Of a DNA stretch of 64,000 bases, positions 33,076 to 39,521 are shown piece by piece. A program made the translations under genes and the position numbers. Numbering within the stretch: the stretch's first letter is position 1; every line of letters begins with the position of its first letter. Source of the stretch: Gammaproteobacteria bacterium (GTDB taxonomy: Bacteria > Pseudomonadota > Gammaproteobacteria > SURF-13); contig JACPZD010000037.1 of the NCBI GenBank assembly GCA_016195665.1, positions 46,030 through 110,029 on the forward strand, given 5' to 3'. The notes under the pieces are model-generated. The model ran no database searches. It saw only the letters and a list, made by a program, of their open reading frames with translations, and was not told the DNA's origin.

Positions 33076-33362
33076 AGATCGAGATTCTCTCCGGCGCGGA
33101 TGAAGATCTTCTCGATGGCTACCGATTCTATGAGCAACAAGCCACGGGGCTCGGCGGTTATTTCCTTGACTCACTCTACTCCGATATAGATTCCTTACTC
33201 GTATTTGCCGGTGTTCACCGGGTAGTTTATGGGCTGTACCGTTGTCTTTCTAAACGCTTTCCCTTTGCTGTTTACTACAGCATTGATTCACAAATTATTC
33301 GGATTCATGCGGTACTTGATTGTCGCAGTAAGCCGTCCAGGATCAAGAAACGTCTCAAATGA
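33072..33362 (+). CDS. ParE/RelE-fold toxin
   Basis: A 96-residue basic protein with the RelE/ParE layout: helical hairpin (DEDLLDGYRFYEQQATGLGGYFLDSL), then beta strands with YRCLSKRFPFAVYYSID and IRIHAVLDCRSKPSRIKKRL. Members act on ribosome-bound mRNA or on gyrase; this one is not assigned. Starts at GTG 33072, overlapping the antitoxin stop. The pair sits alone between malQ and yheT. Confidence 0.86.
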   Translation: MKIEILSGADEDLLDGYRFYEQQATGLGGYFLDSLYSDIDSLLVFAGVHRVVYGLYRCLSKRFPFAVYYSIDSQIIRIHAVLDCRSKPSRIKKRLK

Positions 33363-33381
33363 CGTCTGATCAATCGGTATT

Positions 33382-33447
33382 GAACCGCCAAGACGCCAAG
33401 AATTTTTCCTTACAATTCGAGCTTTTTCTGGTGACCTTGGCGGTTGA
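33382..33447. repeat. AACCGCCAAG / CTTGGCGGTT hairpin element
   Basis: Arms AACCGCCAAGACGCCAAG and CCTTGGCGGTT surround a T-rich loop. It has the form of the element left of mutL (19311). It lies in the 5' part of an open frame that runs into yheT and so explains the unusual N-terminal sequence of that longer frame. Confidence 0.75.
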
Positions 33448-33508
33448 CGATATATTTTTCAGAATTTCCCCTAAAGCGATCCGACAAAAAATGAGGAACA
33501 CCTCCAAC

Positions 33509-34603
33509 ATGCCGAATACCGGTCAAATTCGTCACAGCGCATTTGTCCCTGCATGGTGGTTATCCAACGGACATCTGCAAACCCTTTGGGCGAGCGTCAT
33601 TCGCCGCATCCCCAAACCGGTGACGCGGCGTGAGCGGCTGGAATTGCAGGATGGCGATTTTATAGACCTGGACTGGACACCCGGCGGCTCCGGACCGCTC
33701 GTGATTGTGCTGCACGGCCTGCAAGGCTCGCTCAATTCGCTCTATACACGCGGAATCATGACCGCCCTACAGAAACGCGGCATGCGTGCGGTATTCATGC
33801 ACTTTCGCGGTTGCAGCGGCGTGTCCAATCGCCTGCCCCGCTTCTATCATGCGGGCGATACCGGTGATTTAAACGCCCTGGTCAACATCCTGCGCGAGCG
33901 CGAACCCGGCACGCCGCTTGCCGCCATCGGTTACTCTTTAGGCGGCAATGTGCTGTTAAAGTGGCTGGGCGAACAGGGAGTCAATGCGCCGCTGCAAGCC
34001 GCCGTCGCGGTCAGTGCGCCCTTTGATCTCAGCGACTCGGCATGGCGCCTGGAGCGCGGCTTTTCGCAGGTTTATCAACATCACCTGCTGCGCTCCCTGC
34101 GCTTCTCTGTCGAAAAAAAATTTAGACACATGCCAGCACCCATCGCGCTGGATAACCTTGAAAACTTACGCACGTTTACAGAGTATGACGACGCCGTCAC
34201 CGCGCCTCTGCATGGGTTTGCCGGCGCGGACGACTATTACCGGCAATCGAGCTGCCGCCGGTACCTCAAGCATATCCGCATCCCGACTTTGATTCTGCAC
34301 GCCGCCGATGATCCGTTCATGACGCCCGCAGCCATCCCGCAACAGGACCAGCTTTCCCCTTCCGTCATCCTGGAACTCTCGGCCCGTGGCGGCCATGTCG
34401 GTTTCATTAGCGGCGACTCACCGTGGAAGTCCTGTTACTGGCTGGAGCAGCGCATACCGGGCTTTATTTTATCCTCCCTGGCTGCGTCCATCCCGGATAG
34501 AAAAGAGTGGGATGACGACACGGAGTGGTTGCCCGATCAGGCGGATGCAGCGCCTATCTCCTCGGAAACCGGTCATGACCCTGGACTACATCCAATTAAG
34601 TAA
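33509..34603 (+). CDS. YheT-family alpha/beta hydrolase
   Basis: A serine hydrolase of about 364 residues. WLSNGHLQTLW is the YheT signature, VIVLHGLQGSLNSLYTRG forms the oxyanion region, and the nucleophile Ser lies in AIGYSLGGNVLLKWLGE, with Asp in LILHAADDPFM and His in GGHVGF. Substrates of the family are esters of unclear nature. The frame is open from 33359, but that part is a repeat. I use the ATG at 33509, with AGGA about 12 bases upstream; ATG 33491 is also possible. Confidence 0.9.
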   Translation: MPNTGQIRHSAFVPAWWLSNGHLQTLWASVIRRIPKPVTRRERLELQDGDFIDLDWTPGGSGPLVIVLHGLQGSLNSLYTRGIMTALQKRGMRAVFMHFRGCSGVSNRLPRFYHAGDTGDLNALVNILREREPGTPLAAIGYSLGGNVLLKWLGEQGVNAPLQAAVAVSAPFDLSDSAWRLERGFSQVYQHHLLRSLRFSVEKKFRHMPAPIALDNLENLRTFTEYDDAVTAPLHGFAGADDYYRQSSCRRYLKHIRIPTLILHAADDPFMTPAAIPQQDQLSPSVILELSARGGHVGFISGDSPWKSCYWLEQRIPGFILSSLAASIPDRKEWDDDTEWLPDQADAAPISSETGHDPGLHPIK

Positions 34604-35204
34604 ACAACTGGTCTCACTGATCGTGGTGCTGGCGCCGATTGACGTCATGCCGTTGTATCTTTCACTCACCCGCGACATGACGGCTCAACAGCGCAACAGG
34701 ATACTGCGCCGCATGATTATCACGGTCATCGTGACACTGCTGTTTTTCCAGTACAGCGGTTTATACTTATTCAGCGTGATCGGCATCAGCCTGCCGAGCT
34801 TCCAGGTAGCCGGCGGGCTAATTCTGGCCTCGATGGCCTGGTCCATGCTGCACGCCACCCACTCACGCATCCAGACCACTCCGGAGGGGCAGGAATACGT
34901 GCATCGCGAGGACATCTCCATCGTCCCGCTCGGCATCCCCATGCTCGCGGGGCCGGGGACGATTACCACCGTCATCCTGTATGCCCAGCAGCAACAAGGG
35001 AACCTCAGCGGCCACATTCAGCTCAGCTCTACTATTTTGGTCACCGCGCTTGTGCTGTATATTCTGTTTCGGTTGGCGGGGCCGTTATTTGATAAACTGG
35101 GGCCCACAGGCGCGCGCGTGGCGACCCGCATCATGGGTATGCTGCTGCTGGCGCTCGCCGCGGAGTTTGTACTGAAAGGGATTAGTGCAACGTTTGCCGG
35201 TTAG
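34575..35204 (+). CDS. MarC-family integral membrane protein
   Basis: A 209-residue membrane protein with six hydrophobic helices, of the MarC/UPF0056 family (LAPIDVMPLYLSLT, PLGIPMLAGPGTITTVILYA). The family was once linked to multiple antibiotic resistance but its transport role is unproven. The ATG at 34575 starts the homology; a longer frame from 34386 is out of character and overlaps yheT. It overlaps yheT by 29 bases. Confidence 0.9.
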   Translation: MTLDYIQLSKQLVSLIVVLAPIDVMPLYLSLTRDMTAQQRNRILRRMIITVIVTLLFFQYSGLYLFSVIGISLPSFQVAGGLILASMAWSMLHATHSRIQTTPEGQEYVHREDISIVPLGIPMLAGPGTITTVILYAQQQQGNLSGHIQLSSTILVTALVLYILFRLAGPLFDKLGPTGARVATRIMGMLLLALAAEFVLKGISATFAG

Positions 35205-35373
35205 AAGGTCTAACCTCTGTCTGAATTCTGAGATCTTAGCGGAGATATGCATTATCTCTTGACAGAAGATTCATTTCTTGGCTTCATTAGGGGTAAGGCA
35301 CAACGGGTTGCCGCCCTCATAAAGACGGACCAACCAAAATGCACCTGCTAACCAAAAAAGAGGGGGCGCCCAC

Positions 35374-36033
35374 TTGAATATAGACGCTGTTCGTAAGGCC
35401 TATCGCCGTTACGCGGGCCTTTATGATTTTGGCTTCGGCCAGGTAATGCACCCGGGCCGCGAGGCGGTCATCCATAGCATGAACTGCCGGCCGGGCGACC
35501 GTATCCTGGAGGTCGGGGTCGGTACCGGCCTGTCGCTCCCCCTTTATCCGCGCGATGTGGAGGTGATAGGCATTGATATTTCGCCGGAGATGTTACAGAA
35601 GGCGCACGATCGCAAAGAACGGTTCGGCCTGAATCATGTAACCTCGTTGGCGGTGATGGATGCCGAGCAGATGAGCTATCCGGCCAACAGTTTTGACAAG
35701 GTCGTCGCCATGTATGTGGCCTCCGTCGTGCCTCATCCCATCAAACTGGTCAACGAAATGCGGCGCGTCTGCAAACCGGAGGGAAGGCTGTACATCGTCA
35801 ATCATTTCCAACATACCAACCCGTTCATCTCACGCTTCGAGCGTCTGATTGCACCCTTTTCCGGACTGCTGGGATTCCGGCCTGACTTTTCGCTGGAGAC
35901 CTTTGTGCTGGACACCCAACTCGACATCATCGAACATCACTCTGTGAATTTGTTTGGCTATTGGAGTCTGCTCGAGGCGCGTAACAATAAAGACATCTTG
36001 GACGACGGCATGCCGGCTCAGGCTACGGCCTGA
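35374..36033 (+). CDS. Class I SAM-dependent methyltransferase, phospholipid N-methyltransferase-like
   Basis: A 219-residue methyltransferase. SAM-binding motif I is ILEVGVGTGLSLPLYP, followed by the acidic VIGIDISPEML and the MDAEQMSYPANSFDKVV segment. The layout and the YAGLYDFGFGQVMHPGRE opening resemble bacterial phosphatidylethanolamine N-methyltransferases (PmtA). A ubiquinone/menaquinone-type methyltransferase is an alternative. The start is TTG (35374) with AGAGGGGG upstream. The 169 bases before it include TTGACA at 35259 but no good -10 element. A hairpin repeat follows the stop. Confidence 0.8.
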   Translation: MNIDAVRKAYRRYAGLYDFGFGQVMHPGREAVIHSMNCRPGDRILEVGVGTGLSLPLYPRDVEVIGIDISPEMLQKAHDRKERFGLNHVTSLAVMDAEQMSYPANSFDKVVAMYVASVVPHPIKLVNEMRRVCKPEGRLYIVNHFQHTNPFISRFERLIAPFSGLLGFRPDFSLETFVLDTQLDIIEHHSVNLFGYWSLLEARNNKDILDDGMPAQATA

Positions 36034-36040
36034 TCGCCAG

Positions 36041-36240
36041 TAGGTTGTTGGAAAAGCCCTTCCGTGGGCTTTTCCAACCCGGCCGCTCCTGCGCATCCGT
36101 GCGCGCGCGGCATTGGGGCGTCCTGCCCGGCACAAAGCGAAAAATGTGCTTTTCGCCTTGCTTCATTTTTCAAACACATACGGCGTGTTTGAAAAATGGC
36201 GACCCATCCATGGGCCGCACGCAGGCTGTTTTCAACAGCC
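36041..36240. repeat. Nested-hairpin element between convergent genes
   Basis: About 200 bases with successive hairpins: GTTGGAAAAGCCC/GGGCTTTTCCAAC, GCGCATCC-type, ATTTTTCAAACAC/GTGTTTGAAAAAT, CCATCCATGG and CAGGCTGTTTTCAACAGCCTG. It matches 39370-39521 and 19445-19600 in pieces. It fills the whole gap between the methyltransferase (+) and the secretin-like gene (-), whose stop codon it supplies. Confidence 0.88.
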
Positions 36241-36242
36241 TG

Positions 36243-37097
36243 CTAATACAGCTTTTCTACCTTAATCAACACCCTGCTCTGCTCGCTGCTGAGACCGCGA
36301 GTGGAGTAGACGATACCCCCTTCGGCCGAACTCTGTCTCTGTACCGCGCCACCGAGGTCCAGCCACTCGCCGAGCTTTCCGCTGACGGTGGTGTGTGACG
36401 CTTGAATGTCAATCTTGCCACCGCCTTCCTGGCTTAGAACGGCGCGGTGCGGCGCGATTTCTACTGTCACTTCATCGCCATGAATACGCGGCAACACACT
36501 AAATCCGGTAGTGAGATCTTTATAACTGATGCTGTTGTATACAATCGGCTGCGGGGTAAGAATAAAACCGGGCTCGGCGACCGGTACCGATTCGCCGATT
36601 TCGATGAAGGCAGCAGTCCCCTCCAACACTTGCAATTGCTGCGTATTTCGATCGTCTCGCAGCGCGTCGGTGCGGGTGATGCGCACCTCCGCTCCCGCTT
36701 GCTCGCGCGGGTCATCTCTACCCACGGTCGTCACAACCTCGCCGCTGCGGATATGGCCGGACACTTCGGCTGCGCTGGTCTCACGGCTTCTGTGCACGTC
36801 TTGCTTGACGGTAATCATCAGGCGATGCGGGGCGACGTCGAGGGCGGCTAGCGCCTGCTTGATTTGTTCAAGATTTCCGGGCGTAGTGCGCACGACCAGT
36901 TGATTATTCATGCCGCTGATCGCACCTTCCTTGTCGAGCAACGGCTTCAGCAGATTCACCGCCTGTTCAGAGGTCAGATGCTTTAAGGCGATGACCTCCA
37001 GCTTCGATTCTTCCGAATACGCGGGCGAACCCAGAGCGCACAGCACCACTGCGGCGCAATACAGCACGGCGATTTTGCGGGAAAAAGTCAGGCCCAT
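36243..37097 (-). CDS. Exported short secretin-like protein
   Basis: A 284-residue protein with a signal peptide (IAVLYCAAVVLCALGSPAYS). An N-domain repeat of the secretin/NolW type follows (LEVIALKHLTSEQAVNLLKPLL...NQLVVRTTPGNLEQIKQALAALD). The C-terminal half is beta-rich (VLEGTAAFIEIGESVPV) and resembles a fragment of the secretin domain. A full secretin would be 600 or more residues, so this is not a complete outer-membrane channel. No pilus or type II secretion genes lie nearby, so the role is unknown. Confidence 0.72.
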   Translation of the reverse strand: MGLTFSRKIAVLYCAAVVLCALGSPAYSEESKLEVIALKHLTSEQAVNLLKPLLDKEGAISGMNNQLVVRTTPGNLEQIKQALAALDVAPHRLMITVKQDVHRSRETSAAEVSGHIRSGEVVTTVGRDDPREQAGAEVRITRTDALRDDRNTQQLQVLEGTAAFIEIGESVPVAEPGFILTPQPIVYNSISYKDLTTGFSVLPRIHGDEVTVEIAPHRAVLSQEGGGKIDIQASHTTVSGKLGEWLDLGGAVQRQSSAEGGIVYSTRGLSSEQSRVLIKVEKLY

Positions 37098-37175
37098 AAG
37101 CTAGTCCGAAATACGGCGATAGGGTATCCTATATGACCTTGCCAGCCGTGACCAGTTCCTTCCTTACTCTTCAAG

Positions 37176-37658
37176 ATGAGCCACCACCCGACTCCGCCCA
37201 GCATAGGGTCCAATCTGAAGCACTTTTCCGCGTTCGGCTTCGGCCTGGGCGCCCTGCCCTATGCGCCGGGCACCTTCGGGACACTGCTCGGCGTGCTGAT
37301 CTATTTGGCGGCGCAGGGTCTGCCGCTCTGGTTCTATGTAGTCCACACCGCGCTCTTTTTTGGACTCGGCGTGTGGCTATGTCACGGCACGGCGCGAGAC
37401 CTGGGCGTACACGATCATCCCGGTATCGTGTGGGATGAGGTGGTAGGTTACCTCATCACCATGACCGCCGCGCCCAAGGGTTGGGGCTGGATGATACTTG
37501 GCTTTGCACTGTTCAGGCTGTTCGACATCTGGAAACCCTGGCCGATCGCCCTCATTGACCGCCGTATCAGGGGCGGCCTCGGCATCATGCTCGACGATGC
37601 GCTCGCCGCGCTCTATGCCGGAATACTTCTGCAGGCCGCGGCCTGGGTATGGCGATAA
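37176..37658 (+). CDS. pgpA: Phosphatidylglycerophosphatase A
   Basis: A 160-residue membrane phosphatase removing the phosphate of phosphatidylglycerol phosphate, the step after PgsA. The opening FGFGLGALPYAPGTFGTLLG and the Asp-rich DHPGIVWDEVVGYL motif are the family hallmarks; three to four membrane helices follow. It overlaps the frame of the next gene by about 10 bases if that gene begins at 37649. No nusB or thiL lies beside it, unlike in many gammaproteobacteria. Confidence 0.94.
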   Translation: MSHHPTPPSIGSNLKHFSAFGFGLGALPYAPGTFGTLLGVLIYLAAQGLPLWFYVVHTALFFGLGVWLCHGTARDLGVHDHPGIVWDEVVGYLITMTAAPKGWGWMILGFALFRLFDIWKPWPIALIDRRIRGGLGIMLDDALAALYAGILLQAAAWVWR

Positions 37659-37672
37659 GAGGTTCTGCACTT

Positions 37673-38539
37673 ATGGACGTTGAAAAATTTGAAAAGCTCC
37701 GTGCGATGGAGTACTTTACCGATGAGATGTTCAATCGCATTTTTGCATTCCAGCAAAAGCTGCATCCCGCCTGGGATGCCACTCTGCCCTTTGATGAACG
37801 CATCAAGGGCCTGCCGCTGCATTATCTGGTATTCAGCAACCCCGACCGCGACCCGAAAGTGTCCGGTCCCACGGTGGCGCCTTATTACCCGCTGCGCGGA
37901 GAGATCCGCACCATTGCCTACTACATACGCCAGGTGGCGGAAAATCCCGTCATCTGCGACCTGCACGCGGGGAACGGATTCATCGGCAGCTTGCTTGCGC
38001 GCGAGGGCTTCAGGATCATCGGTCTGCGTGACCCTCAAGCGAAACCTAATCAGATCGCCGATTTCTATGACGCATCGTGCTATGAAATGCGCACCATGGC
38101 CTTGCAGGAAGTCACCTTCCCCTTCGACGTGGCCTTCTCATCGTGGATGCCTTCGGGCGTCAACATGACGCCGGAGATCATCAAGCACGAGCCCAAGCTC
38201 ATCGTCTACGTGCACACCGATCACGTCGACAAGTCCACCGGCGTTCCGCAGACCGGCACGTCCGAGGCCTTTACCAATTTGCCCGCGCGCTACCGGCTCA
38301 TTGAGGAGTGGTCTCTCGAGCGACCCGAGAATATGTTTCACAGCATATGGCCGGATCTCAGTCCCAGTATCGAAGAAATCCGGCACGTCAAGATTTACGC
38401 CGATGAACCCTATCACGATCTGAAGCACTGGACGAGCATGGAGGCGGGACAGGGCTACGACTGGGAAGGCGATCTCGAGATGATACTGCTGGCGCTGGAG
38501 GCCAAGTCCGAGTTAGTGACGCGCGGTTATCGGGTTTAG
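37673..38539 (+). CDS. Conserved-looking protein with a methyltransferase-like nucleotide-binding motif
   Basis: A 288-residue soluble protein I do not recognise. The segment VICDLHAGNGFIGSLLAREGFRIIGLRD resembles motif I of SAM-dependent methyltransferases (a D-x-AGNG loop with a downstream acidic residue). Later motifs are not clear (VAFSSWMPSGVNMTPEII may be motif IV). The C-terminus is rich in aromatic and acidic residues. I use the ATG at 37673 with AGAGG upstream; ATG 37649 would overlap pgpA. It meets nadC tail to tail with a 4-base overlap. Confidence 0.7.
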   Translation: MDVEKFEKLRAMEYFTDEMFNRIFAFQQKLHPAWDATLPFDERIKGLPLHYLVFSNPDRDPKVSGPTVAPYYPLRGEIRTIAYYIRQVAENPVICDLHAGNGFIGSLLAREGFRIIGLRDPQAKPNQIADFYDASCYEMRTMALQEVTFPFDVAFSSWMPSGVNMTPEIIKHEPKLIVYVHTDHVDKSTGVPQTGTSEAFTNLPARYRLIEEWSLERPENMFHSIWPDLSPSIEEIRHVKIYADEPYHDLKHWTSMEAGQGYDWEGDLEMILLALEAKSELVTRGYRV

Positions 38540-39402
38540 GAAAAAAGCAGAGTCAAATCCACTGCCTTGATATTTTTGGTGAGATCGCCCACTGAGATAA
38601 AATCCACCCCTGTTTCCGCGATAAGGCGGATATTTTCCAAAGTGACGCCGCCCGAAGCTTCTAATTTTGCGCGCCCGTGATTCTCGGCCACCGCCCGGCG
38701 TAAATCATCCAGAGTGAAATTATCCAGCAGTATGCGTTTTGCGCCCGCCTCTAACGCCTCGCGCAGTTCCTCGAGCGTTCTCACTTCGATCTCGACCAAA
38801 GCACCGTTAGCGAGATCCTGAGCGGCGCGCAGCGCCGCTGTGATTGAGCCCGCAGCACGGATGTGATTTTCCTTAATCAGGACGCCGTCGTATAACCCCA
38901 TACGGTGGTTATAGCAACCCCCGCATCGCACGGCGTATTTCTGGGCATAGCGCAGGCCCGGCAAGGTCTTGCGGGTATCCAGCACCTTCACCCCGGTGCC
39001 TCGGACTGCATCCGCATAGCGGCGCGCAACGGTCGCGATACCGGACAACGTTTGCAGAAAATTCAGCGCGGTACGTTCGCCGGTGAGCAAGGCGCGGGCA
39101 GGGCCACGCAGCGTGCATACTGTTTGACCGGCTGTCGTATATTCACCATCGCGCACTCGCCAGTTGATCTCCACGGGGCGGCTCAGTTCATGAAATACCG
39201 CATCGAACCAGGCCGTACCGCACAATATAGCTGCTTCGCGGCTGATGACCCGCGCCTCGGCTACCGCACTCTCTGGAATCAGCGCCGCAGTGAGATCACC
39301 GCTGCCGATGTCCTCAGCAAGAGCACGGTGCACAGCAGGGTTTATTTCCTTCTCTACCGGAGTGTTAACTGGCTGTTGAAAAACAGCCTGCGTGCGGTGC
39401 AT
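38536..39402 (-). CDS. nadC: Nicotinate-nucleotide pyrophosphorylase (carboxylating)
   Basis: Converts quinolinate and PRPP to nicotinate mononucleotide in NAD synthesis. Core motifs: RALAEDIGSGDLTA, RTALNFLQTLSGIAT, DTRKTLPGLRYAQKYAVRCGG and KLEASGGVTLENI. The start is uncertain: a nested-hairpin repeat (39370-39521) abuts the gene. The ATG at 39402 lies inside that repeat and would give a repeat-encoded N-terminus (MHRTQAVFQQPV). A GTG at 39333 with AAGGAA about 12 bases upstream is the alternative. The frame is open to 39528, but that upstream part is all repeat. Confidence 0.9.
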   Translation of the reverse strand: MHRTQAVFQQPVNTPVEKEINPAVHRALAEDIGSGDLTAALIPESAVAEARVISREAAILCGTAWFDAVFHELSRPVEINWRVRDGEYTTAGQTVCTLRGPARALLTGERTALNFLQTLSGIATVARRYADAVRGTGVKVLDTRKTLPGLRYAQKYAVRCGGCYNHRMGLYDGVLIKENHIRAAGSITAALRAAQDLANGALVEIEVRTLEELREALEAGAKRILLDNFTLDDLRRAVAENHGRAKLEASGGVTLENIRLIAETGVDFISVGDLTKNIKAVDLTLLFS

Positions 39403-39521
39403 GGATGCACCGCCATTTTTCAAGCGCGGTGTAGGTGCTTGAAAAATGGAGCCAAGCAAAAATCGCACTTTTTGTTTGGCGAGTTGAAAAAGCCCATGGA
39501 TGGGCTTTTTCAACATCCTGT
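39370..39521. repeat. Nested-hairpin element at the 5' end of nadC
   Basis: Hairpins CTGTTGAAAAACAG, GGTGCATGGATGCACC, CCATTTTTCAAGC/GCTTGAAAAATGG, AGCAAAAA-type and GTTGAAAAAGCCCATGGATG followed by its inverse. It separates nadC from the REC-PAS-GGDEF-EAL gene, gives the latter its TGA stop within TGTTGAAAAAG, and gives nadC a candidate start codon. Confidence 0.88.
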
